Of a stretch of DNA of 36,841 nucleotides, positions 25,066 to 32,892 are shown one piece after another. This DNA comes from CAYLNK01 sp964384675 (lineage in GTDB: Bacteria; Acidobacteriota; Thermoanaerobaculia; UBA5066). Location: positions 1-36,841 of the forward strand of contig CAYLNK010000027.1 in NCBI GenBank assembly GCA_964384675.1, written 5' to 3'. Positions within the stretch are counted from its first letter, which is position 1; each line of letters begins with the position of its first letter. The position numbers and the translations under genes were made by a program. The notes beneath the pieces are model-generated. The model did no database searches. It had not been told where the DNA came from and saw only the letters and a list, made by a program, of their open reading frames with translations.

Positions 25066-26718
25066 TCACCCTGCCTTCGCCGCCGGCTCCGCCGGCGGCG
25101 TCCCGGCGAACGTCTCGGCCGGGCGGAGGTTCCCCTCGTATTCGGGCCGGAAGTAGCGGAGCGTCGAGAGGACCGGGTTCGGGGCCGCCTGCCCGAGCCC
25201 GCACAGGCTCGTCTCCTTCACCATCCGGCACAGCTCCTCGAGGAGAGCCAGGTGGTCCGGCGTGGCGTCGCCGTTCTTGATCTTCTCCAGGAGCCCGTGG
25301 ATCTGCTTCGTGCCGACGCGGCACGGCACGCACTTGCCGCACGACTCGTCGACGCTGAACTCCATGAAGTAGCGGGCTACGTCCACCATGTCCGACGTGG
25401 AGTCCATGACGATGAGGCCGCCGCTGCCCATGATCGACCCGACGGTGGCGAGCGACTCGTAGTCGACCGGCAGGTCGAGGTGCTCGGCCGGGATGCAGCC
25501 TCCGGACGGCCCTCCGGTCTGCGCGGCCTTGAACGTCGTGCCCTCGGGAGGGCCGCCGCCCATGTCGAAGATGATCTTCCGGAGCGGGATCCCCATCGGG
25601 ACCTCGATGAGCCCGGTGTTCCGGATCTTCCCGGCCAGCGCGAACACCTTGGTCCCCGCGCTCCGCGGCGTGCCGATCCCCGCGAACCAGGCGCCCCCGC
25701 GCACCAGGATGGGCGCGATGTTGGCGAACGTCTCGACGTTGTTGATGAGCGTCGGCGCGCCCCAGAGGCCTTTCTCGGACGGATAGGGCGGGCGGGGCCG
25801 CGGGCGTCCGCGGCGTCCCTCGATCGAGCGCAGGAGGGCGGTCTCCTCGCCGCAGACGAACGCGCCGGCCCCCATCCGCAGGTCGATCCGGAAGCTGAAG
25901 CCCGACTCCAGGATCCGGCTGCCGAGGAGGCCGTTCCGCTCCGCCTGGCGGATCGCGGTCTTCAGCCTCTCGATGGCGAGCGGGTACTCGGCGCGCACGT
26001 AGATGTAGCCCTGGTTCGCGCCGATGGCATAGCCCGCGATGGCCATCCCTTCGAGCACGCGGTGCGGGTCCCCTTCGAGGACGCTCCGGTCCATGAAGGC
26101 GCCGGGGTCGCCCTCGTCCGCGTTGCAGACGACGTACTTCTGCTCCGCCTGCGCCTTCCTGACGATCGACCACTTCAGGCCCGTCGGATAGCCGGCCCCG
26201 CCGCGGCCGCGGAGGCCGCTCTTGCGGATCTCCTCCACGACGTCGGGCGGCGACAGCTCGCCGAGCGCGCGCGAGAGCGCCTCGTAGCCGCCCACGGCGA
26301 GGTACTCGTCGATCCGGGTGGCGTCGATGACGCCGCAGTTCTCGAGGACGACCTTCGTCTGCCCGGTGAAGAAGGGGGCCGAGGTGTCGAGCGCCAGCTC
26401 GGCGACCGGCGCGCCCCCGGCGACGTGCTCGGTGACGATCCGCCGTGCGGCGTCCGGCGAGACGTCGGCGTAGAGCGTCTCCTCGGGGCTCACCTTCACG
26501 AGCGGCCCGCGCCCGCAGAGGCCCAGGCAGCCGGTCGGCACGACCTCGCACGAGCCGTCGAGGCCAGCGGACTTCAGCTCGGACTTGAGGGCGTCGCGGG
26601 TGGCGGTGCTGCCGCAGGAGACGCAGCCGGCCGCCGCGCAGTAGAGGATCCGGTGCGAGAAGGCCTCCTGGCGGGCTCTCTCCTTGTCGCCCTGCTCCCG
26701 GAGCTCCTCGGGGGTCAC
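25066..26718 (-). CDS. hoxF: Diaphorase large subunit HoxF (NuoF-like, NADH/FMN site)
   Basis: 550 aa from the GTG at 26718, which overlaps the hoxE stop as GTGA; an apparent extension to 26868 reads through hoxE and has a composition unlike the family. An N-terminal thioredoxin-like [2Fe-2S] segment (Cys27, 32, 64, 68: CAAAGCVSCGS, PTGCLGLCGRGPLV) is followed by the NuoF core. The core has GRGGAGYPTGLKW (171-183) for NADH, the FMN-binding ADEGDPGAFMDR (200-211) and CGEETALLRSIEG. The terminal [4Fe-4S] site is Cys460, 463, 466 and 506 (ESCGKCVPCRVGTKQI). It is the NAD(H)-reacting end of the complex. The C-terminal tail is Ala/Pro-rich and not conserved. Confidence 0.93.
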   Translation of the reverse strand: MTPEELREQGDKERARQEAFSHRILYCAAAGCVSCGSTATRDALKSELKSAGLDGSCEVVPTGCLGLCGRGPLVKVSPEETLYADVSPDAARRIVTEHVAGGAPVAELALDTSAPFFTGQTKVVLENCGVIDATRIDEYLAVGGYEALSRALGELSPPDVVEEIRKSGLRGRGGAGYPTGLKWSIVRKAQAEQKYVVCNADEGDPGAFMDRSVLEGDPHRVLEGMAIAGYAIGANQGYIYVRAEYPLAIERLKTAIRQAERNGLLGSRILESGFSFRIDLRMGAGAFVCGEETALLRSIEGRRGRPRPRPPYPSEKGLWGAPTLINNVETFANIAPILVRGGAWFAGIGTPRSAGTKVFALAGKIRNTGLIEVPMGIPLRKIIFDMGGGPPEGTTFKAAQTGGPSGGCIPAEHLDLPVDYESLATVGSIMGSGGLIVMDSTSDMVDVARYFMEFSVDESCGKCVPCRVGTKQIHGLLEKIKNGDATPDHLALLEELCRMVKETSLCGLGQAAPNPVLSTLRYFRPEYEGNLRPAETFAGTPPAEPAAKAG

Positions 26719-27260
26719 GGCGCGACCTCCGCCGGCGTGGTCGGCGCAGCCTCGGGCGGCGGCGCCTCCGGAGCGCGGGTCCAGCCGTCCACACGGGCGA
26801 CGGCGCCCGCGGCCGTCAGCTTGGCGGCCACGTCGCCGTCCAGCACCGCGACCGGCGCGAGGCCGCACGACCCGATACAGCGCGCCGACACGAGCGAGAC
26901 TTCTCCATCGGCGGTGGTTTGCCCGAAGCCGCAGCCGCAGCGGTGCTCGAGCGCCTTCTGGATCTCGGCGGCACCTTTCACGTAGCAGGCCGTCCCGGTA
27001 CAGAGGACGACGGTGTGCCGCCCGGAGGGCTTCAGCCGGAAGTAGTTGTAGAACGTCGCGACGCCGTAGACCTGGCTGAGGGGGCGCTTGAGCGCACGCG
27101 CGACGTAGATGAGGAGGTCGTCCTCCAGGTACCCGAAGATCCCCTGCGCCGCGTGCAGGACCTCGATCAGCGCGTCGCCACGGGCATGGTGCGCCGAGAT
27201 CGACCGGTCGAGGAGCTTGAACCGGTTGTCTCCGCTCGGGTGCTTCGTGTCCGGGATCAA
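26715..27260 (-). CDS. hoxE: Diaphorase subunit HoxE (NuoE-like [2Fe-2S])
   Basis: 181 aa. It is a NuoE/24-kDa-type protein with cluster ligands Cys87, Cys92, Cys128 and Cys132 (LCTGTACYVKGA, ARCIGSCGLAP) and the usual N-terminal helices (ALIEVLHAAQGIFGYLEDD). The start is a TTG at 27260, preceded by AAGGTG at a 7-nt distance; no ATG is available near the expected N-terminus. HoxE is present in cyanobacterial-type and some other Hox complexes and is absent from the classic Ralstonia HoxFUYHWI set. It is the first gene of the hox run. The C-terminal about 20 residues are Pro/Ala-rich. Confidence 0.91.
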   Translation of the reverse strand: MIPDTKHPSGDNRFKLLDRSISAHHARGDALIEVLHAAQGIFGYLEDDLLIYVARALKRPLSQVYGVATFYNYFRLKPSGRHTVVLCTGTACYVKGAAEIQKALEHRCGCGFGQTTADGEVSLVSARCIGSCGLAPVAVLDGDVAAKLTAAGAVARVDGWTRAPEAPPPEAAPTTPAEVAP

Positions 27261-27261
27261 A

Positions 27262-27301
27262 CGATCACCTTGACGACCCCTCGATCACCTTGACAGCCCC
27301 T
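27262..27301 (-). repeat. Tandem 20-bp direct repeat in the hoxE leader
   Basis: Two abutting 20-bp copies (27262-27281 and 27282-27301) differ at only two positions. On the minus strand each contains GTCAAGGTGATCG, so the AAGGTG used as the hoxE ribosome binding site is duplicated 20 bases upstream. The downstream copy ends one base before the TTG start. Confidence 0.85.
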
Positions 27302-27425
27302 CGCGAGCCGCTGGGGGACCCACGCGCGGGGAGCCGCAACCGGGCCTCCCGCCGTCTCGAATATAGGTCGCCGGATCGTGTTCCGCCCGCTAATTCCGCG
27401 GCCTGGAGCCGTGTTTTTCTCCACC

Positions 27426-27443
27426 GCCGGATGGATTACCGGC
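27426..27443. promoter_or_regulatory. Inverted repeat between hoxE and the PepSY gene
   Basis: GCCGG-N8-CCGGC lies in the roughly 240-bp divergent intergenic region, the largest gap in the window. It could be an operator for either direction. Apart from this, the tandem repeat and the 7-bp inverted repeat nearby, I see only an AT-rich TATATT on the minus strand near 27360, without a matching -35. Confidence 0.3.
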
Positions 27444-27468
27444 AACGTTCTTGCTCGAATCCGGGGCC

Positions 27469-27485
27469 GACACGAGGATCGTGTC
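27469..27485. promoter_or_regulatory. Perfect 7-bp inverted repeat upstream of the PepSY gene
   Basis: GACACGA-GGA-TCGTGTC, a perfect dyad with a 3-base centre. It ends three bases before the GAGGAG Shine-Dalgarno of the gene at 27500. It may be an operator or an mRNA hairpin next to the ribosome binding site. Confidence 0.45.
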
Positions 27486-27499
27486 TCCGAGGAGTCCCG

Positions 27500-28468
27500 A
27501 TGCCGAACCGACCGTCGCTCGAAGCCCTGATGCTCCCCCTCGTCGTGCTCGTCGCGGCACCCGTGGCTACTGCCGCGGCGTCCGGCGCCAGTCCATCGGC
27601 AGCCGTGGACCAGGCGCCGCGCGCGGCCTTCACCGGGAGCTGGGCGCTGGCGAGCCAGACGGGGGACGATCCGTTCAAGGGGGCGGCGGACAAGCCGTCG
27701 GGTACGTCCGAGGGGCAGGGCCGGCCCGGGAGTCTGGGCAGCGCCCTCGACAGCGTGCCGCTGGAGGCGCTCGTCGACGCGCGATTCCTCTCCGTCGCCG
27801 ACGACGGAGAGGTCCTCCGGGTCACCTACTCCGCCACACGGACGCGCACGTTCTTCGGAGACGGCGAGGAGCGGATGCTGGACGACGGGGACGGTCCGGC
27901 CCGGGTGATCGCGAAGAGGAAGGGCGCGGCTGGCGAGAGGATCACCGTCTCGACCCGCTGGGCGAGCGGCCGCTCGCTCGCCGAGACCTGGGATGTCTCG
28001 ACCGCGCCCCGGCGCCTCACCGTCACCGGCAAGGCGAGCGGCCGGGAGCCGTACCGCTACGTCCGGGTGTACGAGCCGGCGCCCGACCGGCCGACCCCGA
28101 CCCCCACGCCGACCGCCGCACCCGTCGCGGCCACGCCGACGCCGGGGCCCGGCGTCGCGGCGCGGTCCCCGGAGCCTCCCGCGGGGATGGCCGCCTGCTC
28201 GATCCGGCCGCCCCGGGGGTCGTTCCACGCGGAGCTCGAGAAGATGGCGAAGATCCGCCCCCAGGATGCCGAAAGGCGCGCTCTCGCGTCCGTGGCCCCG
28301 CTGAAGGTGTCGTCGGTGGTCTCCTCCGAGGTGGAGGTGAGCGAGGGGTGCCTCGTCTACCTGTTCGACCTTCGCCTGCCAGACAAGGGAGGCGTGCAGG
28401 AGGTCTTCGTCGACGCCGGCGACGGGAAGATCCTCGCCTCCACGTTCGAGGCGCAGACGAAGGAGTAG
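27500..28468 (+). CDS. Secreted protein with C-terminal PepSY-like domain
   Basis: 322 aa from the ATG at 27500, preceded by GAGGAG at 5 nt; the in-frame GTG at 27290 would place about 70 Arg-rich residues before an obvious signal peptide and is rejected. The signal is MPNRPSLEALMLPLVVLVAA, continuing to PVATAAA. A mature N-terminal region (about 40-195, FTGSWALASQTGDDPFKGA, then strands such as EVLRVTYSATRTRTFFG) looks like a beta-barrel type sensor. A Pro-Thr linker (about 200-225) precedes a PepSY-type domain (245-322: KIRPQDAERRALASVAPLKV, EVFVDAGDGKILASTFEA). PepSY domains often inhibit or regulate proteases. It is transcribed divergently from hox. Confidence 0.75.
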   Translation: MPNRPSLEALMLPLVVLVAAPVATAAASGASPSAAVDQAPRAAFTGSWALASQTGDDPFKGAADKPSGTSEGQGRPGSLGSALDSVPLEALVDARFLSVADDGEVLRVTYSATRTRTFFGDGEERMLDDGDGPARVIAKRKGAAGERITVSTRWASGRSLAETWDVSTAPRRLTVTGKASGREPYRYVRVYEPAPDRPTPTPTPTAAPVAATPTPGPGVAARSPEPPAGMAACSIRPPRGSFHAELEKMAKIRPQDAERRALASVAPLKVSSVVSSEVEVSEGCLVYLFDLRLPDKGGVQEVFVDAGDGKILASTFEAQTKE

Positions 28469-28530
28469 CCGCTCGGCCCGGGTCGGATTGACCCGCCTCG
28501 CCCCCGAGCGGAGGATCGCGCGGGGGTCCG

Positions 28531-29262
28531 ATGGAGATGAAGATCCTGCAGGGTGTCCTCGCGGCGTTCCTGGGCGCGGGCGTGGGCTTCGTGGTCGCGG
28601 CGTTCGGGTCGATGGCGATCGCGAAGGCGGCGAACGCCTCGAACAAGGAGGGGGCGCTCGGCTACCTCGCGATCTTCGCCGGCCTCCTCGGTGCCGTCGC
28701 GGGGGTGATCGTGGCGATCTGGCTCGTCGCGCGGCGGGCGCCTCCCGGCGAGGCCTACCTGCGCGGCGGCTCGATCTTCGCGGCGTTCCTGGGCGTGCTC
28801 GCCGTGGCGGGGCTGGGGGTCTACCTCTTCTTCTTCACGAGGGAGCGGCCGATGACGTACCACGGCTCGCAGGCGAGCCTGGAGCTCGAGCTGTGGGTCC
28901 CCGAAGCGCTGGCGAAGGACCAGGACCTCCGGCGCCTCCTGAACGTGGAGATGCAGACGCGGACCACGCGGCCCGAAGGGGCGCTCTTCGTGGACCGCGT
29001 GCGCCACGAAGGGGGCGCGGTGATCGTACCGGGCTCGGTCGCGCCGCTCTACCGCGCGTCGTTCCGGCTCCTCGTCGTCCGCGTGGGCGAGGAGCGCGAG
29101 CTGTTCCAGCTGCGCCTCGGCTTCCTGCCGGCTCCGCGGAAGGAGTGGAGCGAGTGGCTGAAGGCCGACTTCCTGGATCACCCCGGAGGAGCGCAGCCGG
29201 AGCGCGCCGGGGGGCGCGGCGCGGTCGAGCTCCGATACCGCATCTACGTCTACGGGTCCTGA
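28531..29262 (+). CDS. Small membrane protein of unknown function
   Basis: 243 aa. Three hydrophobic helices lie in the first 110 residues (GVLAAFLGAGVGFVVAAFG, YLAIFAGLLGAVAGVIVAIW, IFAAFLGVLAVAGLGVYLFF). About 130 residues of probably extracytoplasmic, beta-rich sequence follow (SLELELWVPEALAKD, SVAPLYRASFRLLVVRV), ending in RYRIYVYGS. I recognise no family and see no cysteine or catalytic motif. It is three bases upstream of the aminotransferase gene, so these two and the permease behind them probably form one operon. Confidence 0.72.
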   Translation: MEMKILQGVLAAFLGAGVGFVVAAFGSMAIAKAANASNKEGALGYLAIFAGLLGAVAGVIVAIWLVARRAPPGEAYLRGGSIFAAFLGVLAVAGLGVYLFFFTRERPMTYHGSQASLELELWVPEALAKDQDLRRLLNVEMQTRTTRPEGALFVDRVRHEGGAVIVPGSVAPLYRASFRLLVVRVGEERELFQLRLGFLPAPRKEWSEWLKADFLDHPGGAQPERAGGRGAVELRYRIYVYGS

Positions 29263-29265
29263 ACC

Positions 29266-30453
29266 ATGAGCGACCCGACGCTCGCCTCCCTCTGGCCGCT
29301 CGACCCGTCGGTGGCCTACCTGAACCACGGCTCCTTCGGCGCGTGCCCCACGGCCGTGCTCGACTTCCAGACGTCGCTCCGGCTCCGCATGGAGCGGGAG
29401 CCGGTCGACTTCCTGTCGCGGCAGCTCTCCGGGCTCCTCGACGAGGCACGGCAGGCGCTCGCCGCCTTCGTCGGCGCGGACCCGGCGGACCTCGTCTTCG
29501 TCCCGAATGCGACTGCCGGAGTGAACGCGGTGCTGCGCTCGATCGCGCTCTCGCCCGGCGACGAGCTGCTGACGACCGACCACGTCTACAACGCGTGCCG
29601 GAAGACGCTCCAGCACACGGCGGCGCGCACGGGGGCGCGGATCGTGATCGCCCCCGTCCCGTTCCCGCTCGGCGGGGGGGACGACGTCGTCGAGCCGGTG
29701 CTCGCGGCGGTGACGGCGCGGACCCGGCTCGCGCTCCTCGACCACGTCGCGAGCCCGACGGCGCTCGTGTTCCCGATCGAACGGCTCGTCGCCGAGCTGT
29801 CGGCGCGCGGGGTCGACACGCTCGTCGACGGAGCGCACGCGCTCGGGATGGTCCCTCTCGACCTCACTCGCCTCGGCGCCGCCTACGTGACCGGCAACGC
29901 GCACAAGTGGCTCTGCGCTCCGAAAGGGGCCGCGTACCTCCACGTCAGGCGCGACCGGCAGCGCGGGCTCCACCCGATCGCCGTCAGCCACGCGTACGCC
30001 GGGGACGGCGACCAGCCTCGCTTCCGCGCGGAGTTCGACTGGACCGGCACGGTCGACCCGACGGCGATCCTCTCGATTCCCGAGTGCCTCCGGTACGTCG
30101 GGAGCCTCGTCCCCGGAGGCTGGCCCGGCGTGATGGCGCGGAACCGGTCGCTGGCGCTGCGGGGCCGCGCGCTCCTGTGCGAGGCGCTCGACGTCGAGCC
30201 CCCCTGTCCGGACGGGATGATAGGCGCGATGGCCTCGCTGCCGCTGCCCGCGTCCGCGCCCGGCTCGCCCGCGGCGACGCTCGACCACGACGGCCTGACG
30301 TCCTGGCTGCGCGCCCGCGGCGTCGAGTCGTGGCTCTACCCGTGGCCGTGCGGGGGAGGGAAGGTGGTCCGCCTCTCGGCGCAGCTCTACAACGTGGAGG
30401 CCGAGTACGAGCGGCTCGCGGCGCTCCTCGTGGAGGCGACGCGTGGAGCGTGA
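29266..30453 (+). CDS. PLP-dependent class V aminotransferase, isopenicillin N epimerase-like
   Basis: 395 aa. It has the layout of the class V cysteine desulfurase/isopenicillin N epimerase-like family. The N-terminal motif is YLNHGSFGACPTAV (18-31), typical of the epimerase-like branch. The cofactor Asp lies in LVDGAHALG (Asp188), and the Schiff-base lysine is Lys214 in GNAHKWLCAPKG. No desulfurase active-site cysteine loop is evident. Members racemise or cleave amino-acid or peptide substrates; the exact reaction cannot be read from sequence. The following gene overlaps it by 11 bases and encodes an amino acid permease, which points to amino-acid uptake and conversion. Confidence 0.85.
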   Translation: MSDPTLASLWPLDPSVAYLNHGSFGACPTAVLDFQTSLRLRMEREPVDFLSRQLSGLLDEARQALAAFVGADPADLVFVPNATAGVNAVLRSIALSPGDELLTTDHVYNACRKTLQHTAARTGARIVIAPVPFPLGGGDDVVEPVLAAVTARTRLALLDHVASPTALVFPIERLVAELSARGVDTLVDGAHALGMVPLDLTRLGAAYVTGNAHKWLCAPKGAAYLHVRRDRQRGLHPIAVSHAYAGDGDQPRFRAEFDWTGTVDPTAILSIPECLRYVGSLVPGGWPGVMARNRSLALRGRALLCEALDVEPPCPDGMIGAMASLPLPASAPGSPAATLDHDGLTSWLRARGVESWLYPWPCGGGKVVRLSAQLYNVEAEYERLAALLVEATRGA

Positions 30454-31798
30454 CGCCGGGGCCTCTGGGATCGAGGCGAAGCTCTCCGGGTTCGACACGG
30501 CGATGGTGGTCGTCAGCCTCGTCGTCGGCATCGGCATCTTCCGGACGCCGGCGCCGGTCGCGCGCGAGGCGGGGACGACCCAGCTCTTCCTCCTGGCGTG
30601 GGGGCTCGGCGGGCTCGTAAGCCTCATCGGAGCGCTCACGTTCGCCGAGATCGGCTCGCGGCACCCGCGCGCCGGCGGCTACTACAAGGTGGTGGCCGAC
30701 TGCTACCACCCGATGCTCGCGTTCATGCTGAACTGGGCCCAGGCGCTGATGCAGGGGGCCGGGGCGGCGGGGGTCGCGTTCATCGGCGCCGACTACCTGG
30801 TGCCGCTCGTCCTCCCGGAGGCCGGGCGCACGCCGGGCGCGTCGCTCGCGATCGCCTGCGCCCTGATGCTCGCGCTCGTGGTCCTGAACTACCTGGGTGT
30901 CCGCACCGGGGCGCGCACGCAGAACGTCCTCTCGATGCTGAAGATCGTGCTGATCGTCGGCCTCGCGGCAGCGGCGCTCCTCCTCGCGCCGCCGGCCGCG
31001 GCTGTGGCGCCAGATCCGGGCGGAGGCCGCTTCGCGGCGGCGCTGATCCCGGTCTTCTATGCGTACGGCGGCTACCAGATGACGATGAACCTGGGGGCCG
31101 ACGTGAGGGACGCGCGGCGCGTCTTCCCGCGTGCGGTGACGGCGGGAATGCTCGCCGTGGTCGGGCTCTACCTCGTCGTCAACGTCGCCTACGTGCGGAC
31201 GCTCGGAGTGACCGGCGTCGCCGCGTCGCCCCTGGTGGCCGCCGCGCTGGCCGGCGCCGTTTTCGGCCCCAACGGATCGAGGGTGGTGTCGCTCCTGATC
31301 TTCCTCTCGGCGGCCGGCTTCGTGAACGCGACCGTCCTCCAGATGCCCCGGAGCTTCTACGCGATGGCCGAGGACGGCGTCCTGCCGCGCGCGTTCCTGC
31401 GCGTGAACCCGCGCACGCAGGTGCAGGAGGTGGGGCTCCTCTTCTTCGGCGTGACCATGCTGGTCCCGGCGTTCCTCCTCGCCTCGTTCGACAAGCTTCT
31501 CCGGTACGTCATCTTCACCGACGCCGTGACGCTCGTGGTGGTGGCCTCCACCCTCTTCGTCCTCCGCCGTCGAGGGGCCGGCGGAGAGGGGGCCGCGTTC
31601 CGGATGCCGGGCTATCCGTTCCTGCCGGCGCTCTACCTGGGTGCGCTCCTCGTCGTGGCCGGGCACGTCCTCCTCGACTCGACGAAGCTGGCGCTCGTCG
31701 GGACGGCGCTGCTCCTGACCGGGGCGCCGCTGTTCCTCCTCGGGCGCCGGGTCAGCGGGGTGCCGTCGGCTCGAGGGTCCAGTCCCGGAGGACCTTGA
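30443..31798 (+). CDS. APC-family amino acid permease
   Basis: 451 aa, GTG start 11 bases inside the aminotransferase gene with GGAGG six nt upstream. About twelve hydrophobic helices. The first carries the conserved unwound glycine motif VVGIGIFRTPAPVA (residues 28-41), and helix 2 ends with TFAEIGSRHPRAGGYYKVV, both hallmarks of amino acid/polyamine antiporters. A typical segment FYAYGGYQMTMNLGADVRD follows in helix 6. The substrate is unknown; the neighbour suggests an amino acid handled by the aminotransferase. The last 47 bases overlap the 3' end of the opposite-strand ankyrin gene. Confidence 0.9.
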   Translation: MERDAGASGIEAKLSGFDTAMVVVSLVVGIGIFRTPAPVAREAGTTQLFLLAWGLGGLVSLIGALTFAEIGSRHPRAGGYYKVVADCYHPMLAFMLNWAQALMQGAGAAGVAFIGADYLVPLVLPEAGRTPGASLAIACALMLALVVLNYLGVRTGARTQNVLSMLKIVLIVGLAAAALLLAPPAAAVAPDPGGGRFAAALIPVFYAYGGYQMTMNLGADVRDARRVFPRAVTAGMLAVVGLYLVVNVAYVRTLGVTGVAASPLVAAALAGAVFGPNGSRVVSLLIFLSAAGFVNATVLQMPRSFYAMAEDGVLPRAFLRVNPRTQVQEVGLLFFGVTMLVPAFLLASFDKLLRYVIFTDAVTLVVVASTLFVLRRRGAGGEGAAFRMPGYPFLPALYLGALLVVAGHVLLDSTKLALVGTALLLTGAPLFLLGRRVSGVPSARGSSPGGP

Positions 31799-32861
31799 GC
31801 GTCCCGGTGCCGTCCCTCGCCAGCTGCACCCTCATCGTGACCTCTCGGCCGTCCCTTCGCGTCCCCGCCACGACGAGTGTCGCGGCGCTCTCGTTCGCGA
31901 AGCCGGAGACGAAGCGGGCCTCGCTCGGATGGGACAGCCAGGAGGCGAGGTCGAGATTGGCGAAGAAGCTCTCCGGGCGAGGGCCGCACGCCAGGCGGAA
32001 CCGCGCGGCGTCCCGCTTCGCGATCGCGTCGAGGTAGGCCGACACGGCGGCCATCGGCGCGCCGACGGAGGAGGCGTCGCCGTCCGCCTGCAGCGGCGTC
32101 CCGTTCGCGGCCGTGACGGTGACGTCGCGCGCCCCCGCCTTCCGGAGGAGCTCCGCCACGTCCTCGTGCTGGGTCCAGATCGCCAGGTCCAGGGCGGTGT
32201 CGTCCCAGCCCGGCCTCTTCGCCTCGAGGGGCGCCCCGGCCGCGACGAGGGCCCTCGCGTACGCCAGCTCGCCCTCCATGGCCGCCTTCATGAGGGGCGT
32301 TTCGCCCCTCTCGTCCGTGACCCGGGGGTTTGCCCCCCGGGAGAGGAGCAGCGTGGCGGCCCCGCCGTCCCGCGTCGTCAGGATCGGAGGCGCACCGAAG
32401 ACGTCCGGAGCGTCCGGGCTGACCCCGGCGTCGAGGAGCTTGGCGACCCATTCGACATCGCCGTCCCGGGCCGCGGTGTGCAGGCGCGCGGCCTTGGCCT
32501 TCGCGTCCTCCCACCGCCAGGAGTTCTTCTCGGCGTAGAGGAACCCCGCCAGGAAGAGGTGGGAGACGACGAAGAGGACGAGGGCCGTCCCGACTCCGGC
32601 GCTCGCCGGGCTGGCCCGTTCCTCCCGCGTCGAGAAGAGGCCGAGCTGCCCGAGGACCGCGCCGACCAGGATCGCCGCGAAGACCGAGAAGAAGAGGCCG
32701 CAGATCATCCCCCCGGCTCGCCCCAGCCGCTGGACCAGGAGCCAGCAGTAGGGGATCGCGACGAGGGCGTACACGCCGACCATGAGGGCGAAGGCGTGGG
32801 CGCCCGGGTCCGCCCAGCCTGGACCTCCGAAGCTCGGTCGCGCCGGCTCCCGCGGGCTCAT
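31752..32861 (-). CDS. Membrane protein with ankyrin repeats
   Basis: 369 aa. Three hydrophobic helices occupy the first 115 residues (AHAFALMVGVYALVAIPYCW, MICGLFFSVFAAILVGAVLG, VGTALVLFVVSHLFLAGFLY). Residues about 122-248 form four ankyrin units (ARLHTAARDGDVEWVAKLLD, ETPLMKAAMEGELAYARALV, DTALDLAIWTQHEDVAELLR). The C-terminal 100 residues resemble an NTF2/SnoaL-like fold (VSAYLDAIAKRDAARFRLAC) with a conserved-looking FFANLDLASWLSHP segment; this assignment is tentative. Its role is unknown, with protein-protein interaction at the membrane most likely. It starts from ATG 32861, with a TACGAT box 9 nt upstream and no Shine-Dalgarno. The 3' end overlaps the convergent permease gene by 47 bp. 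Confidence 0.8.
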   Translation of the reverse strand: MSPREPARPSFGGPGWADPGAHAFALMVGVYALVAIPYCWLLVQRLGRAGGMICGLFFSVFAAILVGAVLGQLGLFSTREERASPASAGVGTALVLFVVSHLFLAGFLYAEKNSWRWEDAKAKAARLHTAARDGDVEWVAKLLDAGVSPDAPDVFGAPPILTTRDGGAATLLLSRGANPRVTDERGETPLMKAAMEGELAYARALVAAGAPLEAKRPGWDDTALDLAIWTQHEDVAELLRKAGARDVTVTAANGTPLQADGDASSVGAPMAAVSAYLDAIAKRDAARFRLACGPRPESFFANLDLASWLSHPSEARFVSGFANESAATLVVAGTRRDGREVTMRVQLARDGTGTLKVLRDWTLEPTAPR

Positions 32862-32870
32862 CCGGGCGGA

Positions 32871-32876
32871 ATCGTA
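32871..32876 (-). promoter_or_regulatory. -10 box of the ankyrin gene (putative near-leaderless)
   Basis: TACGAT on the minus strand (32876-32871), 9 nt before the ATG, in the 31-bp gap after the SDR gene. The -35 region would fall in the end of the SDR gene and is not convincing. Confidence 0.33.
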
Positions 32877-32892
32877 CCTCGCGGGAGGTTCC

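Noticed and set aside
26719..26868. 50-residue upstream extension of HoxF
   Set aside because: It lies inside hoxE in another frame and is Arg/Gly-rich; the GTG at 26718 gives a normal GTGA junction.
27350..27370. TATATT on the minus strand as the hox promoter
   Set aside because: No -35 at 16-18 bp and it lies about 100 nt from hoxE; kept only as a weak note, not as a promoter.
27290..27499. Upstream start of the PepSY protein at GTG 27290
   Set aside because: It would place about 70 Arg-rich residues before a clear signal peptide; ATG 27500 has a good GAGGAG.
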